NCBI GenBank assembly: GCA_002478115.1
Contig: DLMH01000161.1
Coordinates: 1-51,570, forward strand
From: Candidatus Acidiferrum typicum
GTDB lineage: Bacteria > Acidobacteriota > Terriglobia > Acidiferrales > UBA7541
Direction: 5' to 3'
DNA: 51,570 nucleotides
Position 1 is the first letter of the stretch. The number at the start of each line of letters is the position of its first letter. The notes beneath the pieces were generated by a model that saw nothing but the letters and a program-made list of their open reading frames with translations, was not told the origin of the DNA and did not search any database. Positions 34,968 through 43,775 of the stretch are shown piece by piece. The position numbers were made by a program, and so were the translations under genes.

Positions 34968-35948
34968 CTACTTGACCGCCGCGTAGGCCTCGTACGCCGC
35001 GCCTATCAGCGGCGCCGATTCGTTCAGAACAATGGACACCGGAATCTTGGCCATTACTTCCGTGAACTGCCATTTGTCCTTGAACGCGTTGAAAAATGTT
35101 CCGTCCTTCATTTTCTCGAGAATTTTCACGGCGATACCGCCGGCAACGTAAACCCCGTTGAGGGCCATCACTTTCAGCGCAAGGTTACCCGCTTCCCCGC
35201 CGTACACCGCGGTCCACAGATCAAGTGTGTCCACGCACACGGGGCAACTCCTGTCCAAGCCGCTCTTGGTGATGAACGGAGCGGGATCTGCATCCGGATC
35301 GTCAAAAATCGGGTGCTTCACATTGGGCGCGATGAATTCGTGCAGTGTGCGGAAGCCCCGCCCCGAAAGAATCAACTCCCCGCTGACTTGCGGATAGCGG
35401 CGCAGCATGAACCGCAGCAGATCAATCTGGCGCTCTGTGTGCGGCGCAAAATCGGAATGTCCGCCTTCCGAGGGCACCACTTTATACCGCGTCCCGTCCC
35501 AGAACAGGATCGATTCGCCAAGCCCCGTCCCGGCAGCAAGCAACGCGCGGCTAGCGCCTGGCATTGGTGAGCCTTCATTGAGCACGCAAAAATCCTCGGG
35601 AGGAAGATGCTCCAAGCTGTGGCCCGTCGCACCCAGATCGTTTATCAGCACGATGGGTTTGACGTCCAGCTCCTGCGACAGATGTTCCGCATCGACAACC
35701 CAGGGAAGATTGGTGGCGTGGATGCGGTTGTTGATCACCGGTCCGGCCACTCCAAAACCAGCGGCACGCACCTTTTCGTGGCGCAGGTAAGGCTCGGCCT
35801 GCCGGGCAAACTCCTTCACCAGGAGATCAAACTGCGCAAACCCCTTGCTGGGAAAGCGTTGCCGGTAGACAACCTCCAACTTCCCGCTGTCTTCGGTGAA
35901 CAGGGCCAGATTGCACTTGGTACCACCAACATCACCGGCGAGAATCAC
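34968..35948 (-). CDS. glk: Glucokinase
   Basis: ATP-dependent phosphorylation of glucose to glucose 6-phosphate, 326 residues. LAGDVGGTKCNLAL is the phosphate-1 loop, VLINDLGATGHSL holds the catalytic Asp, LLAAGTGLGES and EGGHSDFAPHTERQ are the glucose-binding stretch, and GVYVAGGIAVKIL is adenosine binding. The GTG at 35948 follows GGGAGG at good spacing; an in-frame TTG at 35963 is the alternative. It lies in the minus-strand run pgi-like, HAD, zwf, glk, mmsA, so its product feeds the next enzyme, Zwf. Confidence 0.93.
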   Translation of the reverse strand: MILAGDVGGTKCNLALFTEDSGKLEVVYRQRFPSKGFAQFDLLVKEFARQAEPYLRHEKVRAAGFGVAGPVINNRIHATNLPWVVDAEHLSQELDVKPIVLINDLGATGHSLEHLPPEDFCVLNEGSPMPGASRALLAAGTGLGESILFWDGTRYKVVPSEGGHSDFAPHTERQIDLLRFMLRRYPQVSGELILSGRGFRTLHEFIAPNVKHPIFDDPDADPAPFITKSGLDRSCPVCVDTLDLWTAVYGGEAGNLALKVMALNGVYVAGGIAVKILEKMKDGTFFNAFKDKWQFTEVMAKIPVSIVLNESAPLIGAAYEAYAAVK

Positions 35949-36052
35949 GGGACCTCCCGTCAAACCTTGTTTGTTAAACCGATTTAATAAGAAGCCGGTG
36001 AAAATTGCAAGTCTTTCCTTGCGCGATTCCCGCCATCCCCATCATTTCCCGG

Positions 36053-37576
36053 TTATGGGTTGTACCACTGCCGCGCTTCGCGTTCCAGCAATTGGTCGGA
36101 TTCGCGCGGGCCCCAGGTGCCCGAAGCGTATTGCGGCACGCTCACGCTTTTAGCGGCACTCCAGACTTCCAGGATCGGTTCCACCAGCGACCACGCCGCC
36201 TCCACCGAATCCCCGCGATCAAACAGCGTCGGATCGCCTCGCAGGCAATCGTTCAACAGGGTGGCGTACGCACTTCGCGACACTCCCCCAAATCCTTCGC
36301 AGTAGCTGAAATTCATGGTCACGTTGCCGATACTCATTTCCGTGCCTGGTTTCTTCGCCCCAAACGATATCGAAACTCCTTCGTCCGGCTGGATATTCAA
36401 GATCAGGCGGTTCGGTTCCACTTCCCTTTCCCGGAAAACGATGTGCGGTGCGCGCTTGAATTGAATCATGATTTCCGTGCTGCGCTTGGCCAGGCGTTTC
36501 CCCGTGCGCAGGTAAAACGGCACGCCCGCCCAGCGCCAGTTGTCGATCAGCAGCCGCATGGCCACGAATGTCTCCGTGCGCGAATTCGGGTTCACGCCCG
36601 GTTCTGCGCGGTATCCCGCGAGAGCCTTTTCACCCGCCTTGCCCGGAGCGTACTGCCCGCGCACCACGGACTGCGCAACCATCTCCAGATTGAACGGCCG
36701 GATGGACTGCAGCACTTTCAGTTTTTCGTTGCGCACGGCGGTGGCGTCAAACGAAGCCGGCGGTTCCACGGCCACCAGCGAGGTAAGCTGCAGCACGTGG
36801 CTCTGGATCATGTCTCGCAGCGCACCCGCTGTCTCATAGAACCCGCCACGCCGCTCCACGCCCAGCGTTTCCGAAGCGGTGATCTGCACGTGATCGACGT
36901 AATTGCGGTTCCAGAGCGGTTCGAATATGCCGTTGCTAAAACGCAGAACCAGCAAATTCTGCACGGTGTCTTTGCCGAGATAGTGATCGATGCGGTAGAC
37001 CTGTTTTTCTTCAAACACGTTCAGAACAATCTTGTTGAGCTCGCGCGCCGTCGCCAGGTCTCTCCCAAACGGCTTCTCAATGATGATGCGCACCCACGAA
37101 CCCGGATTGCTCGGCCGCGCCAGCCCCGCACGTCCCAATTGCTCCACGATGTCCGGATAAACCTCCGGCGGAGTGGAGAGATAGAAAAGCCGGTTCCCGC
37201 CGAGCTTCTTTTCCGCATCGATCTCCGCCAGGCGCTTGGCCAGTTGCGCGAACGAGTTCTGATCGGCGTAGTCCCCGGGTGAATAATGGAGACTAGCGGC
37301 GAACTCATCCCACTTCGCGGGTTCGATGGGTCCCACCTCGGAGATCGTCTTCGCAGCCTCACCGGCCATGGCCCGGAAGGAGTCATCGGTCATCGGCGTT
37401 CGTGCGAATCCGATGATCGCATAGCGCTCCCCCAACGATTTGTATTGCGCCAGGTCGTACATCGCGGGAATGACCTTGCGCTTCGCCAGGTCTCCCGAAG
37501 CCCCGAACAGAATCACGGCACAGGGATCAGCGGTACCACCGTAGATCGAACCAGAGCGATTGGTTTCTTCGGGCAT
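36053..37576 (-). CDS. zwf: Glucose-6-phosphate 1-dehydrogenase
   Basis: A 507-residue enzyme that oxidises glucose 6-phosphate to 6-phosphogluconolactone with NAD(P)+ and opens the oxidative pentose phosphate route. VILFGASGDLAKRKVIPA is the nucleotide loop, RIDHYLGKDTVQNLL is the active site with its conserved His and Lys, and IIIEKPFGRDL and YLRTGKRLAKR are substrate contacts. The start at 37576 is MPEETNRSG. The length is as expected. It is 104 nt upstream of glk. Confidence 0.96.
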   Translation of the reverse strand: MPEETNRSGSIYGGTADPCAVILFGASGDLAKRKVIPAMYDLAQYKSLGERYAIIGFARTPMTDDSFRAMAGEAAKTISEVGPIEPAKWDEFAASLHYSPGDYADQNSFAQLAKRLAEIDAEKKLGGNRLFYLSTPPEVYPDIVEQLGRAGLARPSNPGSWVRIIIEKPFGRDLATARELNKIVLNVFEEKQVYRIDHYLGKDTVQNLLVLRFSNGIFEPLWNRNYVDHVQITASETLGVERRGGFYETAGALRDMIQSHVLQLTSLVAVEPPASFDATAVRNEKLKVLQSIRPFNLEMVAQSVVRGQYAPGKAGEKALAGYRAEPGVNPNSRTETFVAMRLLIDNWRWAGVPFYLRTGKRLAKRSTEIMIQFKRAPHIVFREREVEPNRLILNIQPDEGVSISFGAKKPGTEMSIGNVTMNFSYCEGFGGVSRSAYATLLNDCLRGDPTLFDRGDSVEAAWSLVEPILEVWSAAKSVSVPQYASGTWGPRESDQLLEREARQWYNP

Positions 37577-37626
37577 CCACTTCCTCCGGGAAAAAGGTTA
37601 AAAAAGGTCTAGACGCTGCCCAGTGA

Positions 37627-38238
37627 CTATACCGCAATCCCGAGTAATTGCAGGTCCTTGCGCAATTGAGGTGCATTCTGATGGTGAACAACATTCATCC
37701 CCAGCCGCCGCGGGTTTTCCAGGTTTAACGCCCGGTCGTCAATGAAGACGCAACTTTCCGGCGGGCGCTGCGTCACTTCCAGCGCGATCCGGTAGATCGC
37801 CTCTTCGGGTTTGCGCGCATTCAGATAGCAGGAGCTGAAGAATGCCTGGAAATCCCGTCGCAACTGGAATGCTTCAATACGGTACTGGTTTAGTTCCAGC
37901 GGCTCATTATTGATTGCTCCGATGAGGTATTTCCCCGAGCGTGCCAGAGCAGACAGGATAGCGCGTGTTTCCGGATACTCCTTCGACTGCGCAAACATGA
38001 ATGCTGTGAACTCTTCCCGCGTGAAACTCCGGGGCCGGTAGAACAGTGTTCGGTCAAGGTACTGATTGAGCGTAATCTGGCCGGCATCAAAAGCCGGGAA
38101 GGAAAGATCGTGACGATCCTGAAAATCCTCCCAATCCAGCCCGAAAGCCTGGGCAGCTTCGCGCCGCCCATCGCGATCCCAGCCGTTCGTGAGAATGACG
38201 CCGCCAATATCGAAAAACATCGTGGTGATTTCCGGCAC
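37627..38238 (-). CDS. HAD superfamily hydrolase
   Basis: A 203-residue HAD phosphatase-like protein. Motif I is FFDIGGVIL, with the nucleophile Asp near residue 10 and Gly instead of the usual second Asp, as in the epoxide-hydrolase N-terminal/HAD-IA subgroup. INNEP occupies motif II, the Lys in NARKPEEAIYR is motif III, and VFIDDRALNLENPR is motif IV. GTG 38238 has GGAGG six nt upstream; a TTG 15 nt earlier is less likely. Its position between zwf and the isomerase-like gene suggests a sugar-phosphate substrate, by context only. Confidence 0.85.
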   Translation of the reverse strand: MPEITTMFFDIGGVILTNGWDRDGRREAAQAFGLDWEDFQDRHDLSFPAFDAGQITLNQYLDRTLFYRPRSFTREEFTAFMFAQSKEYPETRAILSALARSGKYLIGAINNEPLELNQYRIEAFQLRRDFQAFFSSCYLNARKPEEAIYRIALEVTQRPPESCVFIDDRALNLENPRRLGMNVVHHQNAPQLRKDLQLLGIAV

Positions 38239-38313
38239 AGGTAACCTCCGCAAAGGAATCCTGAGACATATCAGATGTGCATCCCGGGAAAAAGGGTAAA
38301 AGCGACGCCACCC

Positions 38314-40041
38314 CTATTGTTTGCGGGCCAGCGCCTGATCAACCACGTGTCCCAGGTTCTCCAGCGCCACCGGAATCTCCCCAGTGAGTTGGATCCGGAC
38401 CACGAAACGATCGCTCTCCACCAATCCTTCAAATTCACCTAAGGCGAGCGCACGATGCAACTGTCCAAAAGTATAGGCGGCCCCCGGTATCGCCAGGTCG
38501 ATTGCAGGCTCGGCCGTGATCACCAGGAACTGTCCATGCGACAGCCCTTTGCGATGCAGATGGCTGTAGTGGTGGAGTGAATGCGGACCGTAGGCCAGGA
38601 GCACTGGAATCGTCAGCTTTTCGGCAAGTTTTGTCCGCATGGCCTGGAATGCCGCCAACACTCTGAGAGTTTGCGGAAGGAAAACCAAAACCGCAAGGAA
38701 GCTTTCCGGCTGCAGCAACTGGAGGAAGGACCCAAGGGACTCCTCGAGGTTCAACGTGGAGATCTCCCGCCGTGTCTTACCCTCAGCATAGAGTTGCAGG
38801 CCTCTGTCATCGAGGCGAGGCCGGCGGCTCAATGTGTCGTTCGCCGGCGAGTATTTGTTGAGGTATTCCATGGCGATGGCACGAGGTAGTCGAGCTTCAG
38901 ATTCATCGAAGGGATCAAATCCCAATCGGGCACACGCCATGACGGTGGCCACCTCCCAACAAAATGTCAGCGGGAGCAGGTCAAGAGGCTCAACGATCTG
39001 CACATGAACAAACGGAACGCCGGAGACGCGGAATCGGCTCATCATATCGGAGAGTTCGGGGTTCGTGTCGCCGGCACGCGTCAGGACCGCGAAGACCGCC
39101 TTTTCCTCCAACGCGTGGGTATCGCGCGGGACCTCTCCGTCGATGGGGATCAAGCCGGGCCCTTCTTTCGCCAGGCTTCCCCCGATTAATTGGCTCAGGC
39201 AATAGGTGTACGGAACGAGAGACGGCGTGGCCAGAAACGCCACATACTGGCGCTTCGCCACCGCTGCACCGGAGAGGAAAGCCGCTAGTTGCAACGCCGG
39301 GTTTTCCGCTGGGATCGTTCCGGGCGAACAGGCATGATGCATCTCTTTCGCCGCCGCCACAATTCCTTCCGGCTCGTTTGCCAATCGCGAAACAAGGAGA
39401 GCACCCAGATGCCTCAGGGAAGTAAATGTGGCGAGAATGCCGGGGGGATCAGCAAATACCGCTCGAAACTTGTAGCCTCGGCTCAGGGAAGCAAGGTAAG
39501 AGCCTGGCTCTGTTTGGGCCACGAAATGCTGCAACGGATGCGGCACCCCGGCAGCCTGCAGTTTTTCCCGGAAGTACAGGAACAACGCATGGTCTTCCAG
39601 CCGGTACCCTGCCTTGCTCGCGAAGATGAAGAGGGTGCGCTCGAGATTAAGTTGCTTTTCCGCGCGGTAAATTGTTGTGGGACAAGTATTGTCAAGGATT
39701 ACTATCTGATGGTCATTCCCCGATTGCACGAATGGCAGAAGAGCCCTTGCCGCCAGGTTTGCGGACTCGAATGCAATCAGCGCACGGCAATCGAGCCCAT
39801 CAGCCGTGGCGGCTGACTCCTCCTGTCTTATGCCTTTGAGAAGTGGCTCGAGGGTAGCAGGCAGGTCCAGCCAGCCCAAATTGGAGAGGATGTGGGATTG
39901 CTCGAACTCCTCTTCCGGCCAGAGCGTGGTGTCTTTCGTCCACAGCCGCTCCAGCACTCGGTTCTCAAGAAAGTACTCGAGCCCTCGATGGAATGCAGTT
40001 TGCAAACAGCCGGCGACGATTGATTGCGCGCGAATCGGCAT
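38314..40041 (-). CDS. Phosphoglucose-isomerase-like protein (Tal-Pgi family PGI part)
   Basis: A 575-residue protein. The N-terminal LWTKDTTLWPEEE...LGWLDLP matches the junction where PGI begins in bifunctional transaldolase/PGI proteins. The C-terminus (YGPHSLHHYSHLHRKG, IPGAAYTFGQLHRALALGEFEGL, VVRIQL) follows the PGI end of the same family. No transaldolase domain precedes it. The PGI signature that should read about GGRYSALS is ADPPGILATFTSLRHLG here, so the conserved Arg is absent and isomerase activity is doubtful. The genes glk and zwf downstream keep the glucose-6-phosphate context. The start at 40041 is uncertain; a GTG at 40098 is in frame. Confidence 0.75.
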   Translation of the reverse strand: MPIRAQSIVAGCLQTAFHRGLEYFLENRVLERLWTKDTTLWPEEEFEQSHILSNLGWLDLPATLEPLLKGIRQEESAATADGLDCRALIAFESANLAARALLPFVQSGNDHQIVILDNTCPTTIYRAEKQLNLERTLFIFASKAGYRLEDHALFLYFREKLQAAGVPHPLQHFVAQTEPGSYLASLSRGYKFRAVFADPPGILATFTSLRHLGALLVSRLANEPEGIVAAAKEMHHACSPGTIPAENPALQLAAFLSGAAVAKRQYVAFLATPSLVPYTYCLSQLIGGSLAKEGPGLIPIDGEVPRDTHALEEKAVFAVLTRAGDTNPELSDMMSRFRVSGVPFVHVQIVEPLDLLPLTFCWEVATVMACARLGFDPFDESEARLPRAIAMEYLNKYSPANDTLSRRPRLDDRGLQLYAEGKTRREISTLNLEESLGSFLQLLQPESFLAVLVFLPQTLRVLAAFQAMRTKLAEKLTIPVLLAYGPHSLHHYSHLHRKGLSHGQFLVITAEPAIDLAIPGAAYTFGQLHRALALGEFEGLVESDRFVVRIQLTGEIPVALENLGHVVDQALARKQ

Positions 40042-40261
40042 GGGCCCCCGTTTACCGTCCACGAAGCGATCGCAGACGTGCGGAATCGGACAGCCCACTT
40101 GGGCATTGAGGTCGAGCCTGGTTCAGAACGAGCGGTTTGCCCCTGGAGATAAACAAGAAGAGTGGACCCTGCCGTATAGATCGAGCACAGAGTAGCGAGA
40201 ACAGCAGCGGCTTGCAACATTTCTTTCTCTATCCGAGAATGGTGTCTTCCAGGAGGAACGC

Positions 40262-40594
40262 ATGGCCAACGATTCATGTGGACCCACACCCACGCCCAGC
40301 GAACCCGTCAAGCCGGGAACACGCATGGTGCATTGTGTGAAGTTCGGCAAGGAAATGCCCGGGTTGGATCGCATCCCCTGGAAAGGTGAACTCGGCAAAC
40401 GCGTCTACGAAAACGTCTCCAAGGACGCCTGGAAGATGTGGCTGGAATACTCCAAGATGGTCATGAACGAATACCGCCTCAATCCCCTAGACCCAAACTC
40501 TCAGAAAATCATGGAAGAGCAGATGGAACAGTTCTTCTTTGGCGAAGGCGCGAAATTGCCCGAAGGCTACGTGCCACCCAAGGCAAAAGGTTAA
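40262..40594 (+). CDS. yggX: YggX-type Fe(2+)-trafficking/oxidative damage protection protein
   Basis: A 110-residue protein. The core (22-97) has MVHCVKFGKEMPGLDRIPW with the conserved Cys, GELGKRVYENVSKDAWKMWLEYSKMVMNEYRL, and DPNSQKIMEEQMEQFFFGEG. Family members protect Fe-S clusters from oxidation. The ATG at 40262 has AGGAGG upstream, giving a 21-residue Pro-rich N-terminal extension over the usual 90-residue form; a shorter start at 40325 is possible. It is divergent from the isomerase-like gene. Confidence 0.93.
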   Translation: MANDSCGPTPTPSEPVKPGTRMVHCVKFGKEMPGLDRIPWKGELGKRVYENVSKDAWKMWLEYSKMVMNEYRLNPLDPNSQKIMEEQMEQFFFGEGAKLPEGYVPPKAKG

Positions 40595-40713
40595 TCCCGC
40601 GCACCCTTATCCCGCGATACTTTGCAGGGAATTCATTCTGAACCTGAAATCCGAAGTCGAAGAGGGATTTCATCGCACAAAGAACGTGCGATGGAGAACC
40701 GTATCTCCGCTCC

Positions 40714-40736
40714 GGGACGGCGAAAAGCGCCGTCCC
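40714..40736. terminator. Hairpin between yggX and the ATP-grasp gene
   Basis: GGGACGGCG-AAAAG-CGCCGTCCC, a perfect 9-bp stem in a 287-nt gap between convergent genes. There is no T tract, so it could equally be an extragenic palindrome. Confidence 0.45.
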
Positions 40737-40881
40737 TCCGGTCGAAATGACAGATTCTGGGTGGTGCATGGTGGGGGAGAAGCCAACTTCGGCGAAGTTG
40801 CGTCTTCATAGGATAACCGTTTGAAACAAAACGAGATGCGCTCGCCTGCAATCGGTCAACTTCGGATTTAAGGCTGAATTG

Positions 40882-42180
40882 TCAGGACATTCTTCTGCCT
40901 GTAGGGTGTTCCACAGGCAGGCGCGGCGTCAGTGTGAATTTCAGTTGGGCATGAGCGGCCCGTAGCCCCGCTTCCACCGCTGCGGGCGTATCGCCACGAG
41001 CAAACAGGAAACCCAGATAGCTCGATCCCTCCGGCCAGGCCGCGATGTAATCGCGCGCGCGCGCTGTGATTTCCAGACTGGTAATCCCGGGAATTTGCCG
41101 CGCTGATTTTTCTCCTTCTACATTCTCGAGAACGCCGCTCCGCGGCACCGGAATCATCATGACTCCCGATGCGGCTGCTTCGCGAACCGCATCGCCACCA
41201 GGCAAGCCCAGTGCGTGGCGCAAGAGAAGTTCCTCCAGCCCGATTTCTTCTTCGCCATCAGCAAAGCAAAATCGCAAAGCCCCGGCGCATAATCCACCGA
41301 TTGGCCGTGGCGCTACTTCGATGGGCCAGACTCCCTGTTCATTCAGGCGAAATTCGGCGTGCACCGGGCCGTGCGTCAGCCCCAAGGCTCGAACGGCGGA
41401 TCGCAAAGCGCTTTCGATGACGCGCTGCTCGGAATCCGGCAACCGCGAGGGCGTGACATAAATTGTCTCCTCGAAATAAGGCCCCTCCAGTGGATCCGGC
41501 TTGTCGAAGATCGCCAGTATTCTCAGCGTCCCCTCGGTCAGCAGAGCCTCGACGGCCACTTCACTGCCTGGCAGGTAGCCTTCAACGAGCATTTGATCCA
41601 GATGCGCTTCGCGTGTCGCGCGTATCTCCGGCGATTCCAGGAGTTTTTTCAGCCGTGCTGCGCCCGCAGCGAACTCCTCGCGATTATTGGCGCGCACCAC
41701 CCCCTGGCTGGCCGATAGCGAGAGCGGCTTGAGTACGCACGGATACTTGATGCCCAGAAGTGCGGGCTCCGGCACGGCATTCAACGAAACGCCGCGGAAC
41801 CACGGCACCGGAATCCCGGCTTCGCGAAACACCTCTCGCGTGCGCAACTTGTTCCGGCAGGCCTCCACACTCACCGGATGATTGTGGAGCAGCCCAAGAC
41901 CGCGCGCCGCGTACGCCGCCGTGGGCCCCGGACGATCACCTAATGCCAGGACGCCGTCGACACGGAGTCCTCGCTGCGCTTCCAGGACGTCCCGCGCCGC
42001 AGTTTCCGGCGATTCAAAATGTGCGGATAGCGCATGGTCGTTCCAGGGATCGTCCATCCGCCGGCAACGATCGGTAACAAAAGCGAGCTCCACGCCAAGC
42101 TTTTCCGCCGCTGCATTAAATGAACGCGTCTGGTATCCGAGCTTTGTGGCAAACAACAGCAGTCGTTTTCGTGGATTCAT
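40882..42180 (-). CDS. ATP-grasp ligase-like protein
   Basis: A 432-residue protein of the ATP-grasp superfamily, which forms amide or ester bonds via an acyl-phosphate. N-terminal pre-ATP-grasp region: RLLLFATKLGYQTRSF. Central fold: NKLRTREVFREAGIPVPWF, YPCVLKPLSLSASQGV (ATP-binding Lys), MLVEGYLPGSEVAVEALL, and VHAEFRLNEQGVWPIEVAPRPIGG with the metal-binding Glu/Arg. It follows the selenoprotein gene (65-nt gap after its recoded end, same strand), so the two probably form one operon. The substrate is unknown; joining amino acids or modifying a small molecule together with the radical SAM enzyme is inferred. Confidence 0.88.
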   Translation of the reverse strand: MNPRKRLLLFATKLGYQTRSFNAAAEKLGVELAFVTDRCRRMDDPWNDHALSAHFESPETAARDVLEAQRGLRVDGVLALGDRPGPTAAYAARGLGLLHNHPVSVEACRNKLRTREVFREAGIPVPWFRGVSLNAVPEPALLGIKYPCVLKPLSLSASQGVVRANNREEFAAGAARLKKLLESPEIRATREAHLDQMLVEGYLPGSEVAVEALLTEGTLRILAIFDKPDPLEGPYFEETIYVTPSRLPDSEQRVIESALRSAVRALGLTHGPVHAEFRLNEQGVWPIEVAPRPIGGLCAGALRFCFADGEEEIGLEELLLRHALGLPGGDAVREAAASGVMMIPVPRSGVLENVEGEKSARQIPGITSLEITARARDYIAAWPEGSSYLGFLFARGDTPAAVEAGLRAAHAQLKFTLTPRLPVEHPTGRRMS

Positions 42181-42245
42181 CAAAGTGCGATCCCGTATTT
42201 CGCCGACGCTAGATCTCACACCAGCACGCAACCGCGCCGGATCCG

Positions 42246-43691
42246 CTAAACAAACGTCTCCGCCTGCCGTACCGCTTCCTTAGCCTTGGCTATCGGGACC
42301 AACTGGTCCCGTGTCGGCTCCGCTCAACAATACCAGGGCTCGTTGAGATAGGGCACCGTCGCCCGCGCGGCCAGAACCGGCATCGCCGATTCTTCCGTTT
42401 TCCGGCCAGCAGCGCGATTCGCCGCCCGCCAGAGCAGCTCGAACGTCGCCGCCCGGCTGCGTTTGATCTTCTCGCTCGCCGCAACGATTTCCTGAGTCTC
42501 CTCGGCCAGCCGGTCCACCCCCGGATTGGGATTTTTCCAGGGATAGACGAGCGCTCTGGCATCGAAGGGTGCAACGCTTTCACGGACTTCCGGTAATTCC
42601 AGCAGCCGCGATCCCGCGGGAATCAGCAGGCGAATGGCCAGTTGGATGGGTGCGACAGCTTCGACGAGATTGAGCCGCTGCAGATTTTCGAATAGCTCGA
42701 GATAGTTTTCAAATGTAGCCCAGGGAGTGAATGGAACAAAGGTCGGCTGAAGAGTGATGCCGGCGCGCCGGCATTCTTCAACAACACGAAAGAAATCCGC
42801 GCGCGTGTGGCCCTTCCGCAGTTTCTGCAAAATACCGTCGTCCATAGACTCGACGGCGGAAATGATGAACAGGCATCCCGTCTGCCGCAGCGTCCGCAGC
42901 AATTCGACATTCTGCAGAAGATGCTCCACCTTGATCGTCACGTCATACGTGAGCGCGGGGAATTCGCGATGCAGTGCTTCCACCAGCGGAATGGCGTGTC
43001 TGACTCCATTGAAGAAATCCGGATCGCCAAACGTGATGTGCTGCGCGCCGGCGGCCACCTGCTGCCGGATGTCCGCCAGCACGACCTCCCGGTCAACGAT
43101 GCGGAAAACACCGTTGTATACCGGCACAATCGGACAATGCCGGCACAAATGTTTGCAGCCGCGGCTCGCTTCCGTGTATCCCACCGTGCGATGTTCGCCG
43201 TTCGGCAGCACCAGGTGCGCGTACGAACGCAGCGGCGGCAATCCCTCGCGATCCGGCTTCTGGAAACGCAGCCGCGCCAGCGAAACACTCGTGTCCAACG
43301 GATGAATCTGCGGCGAAGCGGATAGGCCTTCCAGGTGCTCCGCAAGATCCACCAGGGACTGCTCAAATTCGCCCCCCAATAAGCTCTTCACACCGTGGGA
43401 GCGAAAACTCTCCGCGGAAAGCGAAGCGTACAGTCCGTAGGCGCACAAATGCGCGTTGGGCTGAATGCGGCGAATAGGTTCCAGAAGTTCCAGCGTGAGC
43501 CGTGTCGCAGTATGCATCGGCACATAAAATGCCACCAGCCGCGCCTCCCGCACGGCCTGTTCGTTCAAGGGTTCTCGCGATAAATCCAGGCAAGTCACCG
43601 CATGCCCGCGCTCCCGCAGCCAGGCTGCAGGCGAGGCCAGCCCAAATGGCTGCCGCCCCAGTTCGTACGTCGAAATCAGGACGATTTTCAC
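42246..43691 (-). CDS. CUAEP-tail radical SAM selenoprotein (UGA read as Sec)
   Basis: A 481-residue protein if UGA at 42324-42326 is read as selenocysteine; it would be 455 residues if it stopped there. The N-terminal Rossmann-like part (1-120, [17 protein letters not shown]) resembles a B12-binding fold but lacks the DxHxxG His. The radical SAM motif is GC179-KHL-C183-RH-C186. GDPDFFNGV and [19 protein letters not shown] follow, as in B12-type radical SAM enzymes. The end reads EPWYC-U-AEP and then 22 residues to a TAG at 42246. This matches the CUAEP/CCAEP-tail family known to me, in which the position is Sec or Cys. GTG 43691 has GGAAAGG upstream; ATG 43760 is the alternative start. The frame open further left is antisense to acnA. 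Its role is unknown; it is paired with an ATP-grasp gene. Confidence 0.85.
42294..42311 (-). promoter_or_regulatory. SECIS-like hairpin
   Basis: On the minus strand, CGGGACC-AGTT-GGTCCCG forms a perfect 7-bp stem with a 4-nt loop containing GU. It begins 12 nt after the UGA at 42324-42326. Bacterial SECIS elements are short hairpins at about this distance, read by SelB. It lies inside the recoded frame (codons RDQLVP). Confidence 0.7.
42324..42326 (-). other. In-frame UGA, predicted selenocysteine codon
   Basis: Codon 456 of the radical SAM gene, directly after TGT (Cys 455) and before GCG GAG CCG (Ala-Glu-Pro). The frame stays open for 25 more codons. Confidence 0.8.
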
Positions 43692-43775
43692 GGCCTTTCC
43701 ATTATAGCGTTCCCGCACCGCCGCAAGATTTCGGTTATCATAGAGATCCAACCATTCCATGAAAGGACCCCTAGA

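Noticed and set aside
36911..36930. GGTTCGAAT, resembling a tRNA T-arm
   Set aside because: It lies inside zwf with no acceptor stem or anticodon arm around it.
36005..37282. 425-codon plus-strand frame
   Set aside because: Shadow of zwf with no domain; zwf has all catalytic motifs.
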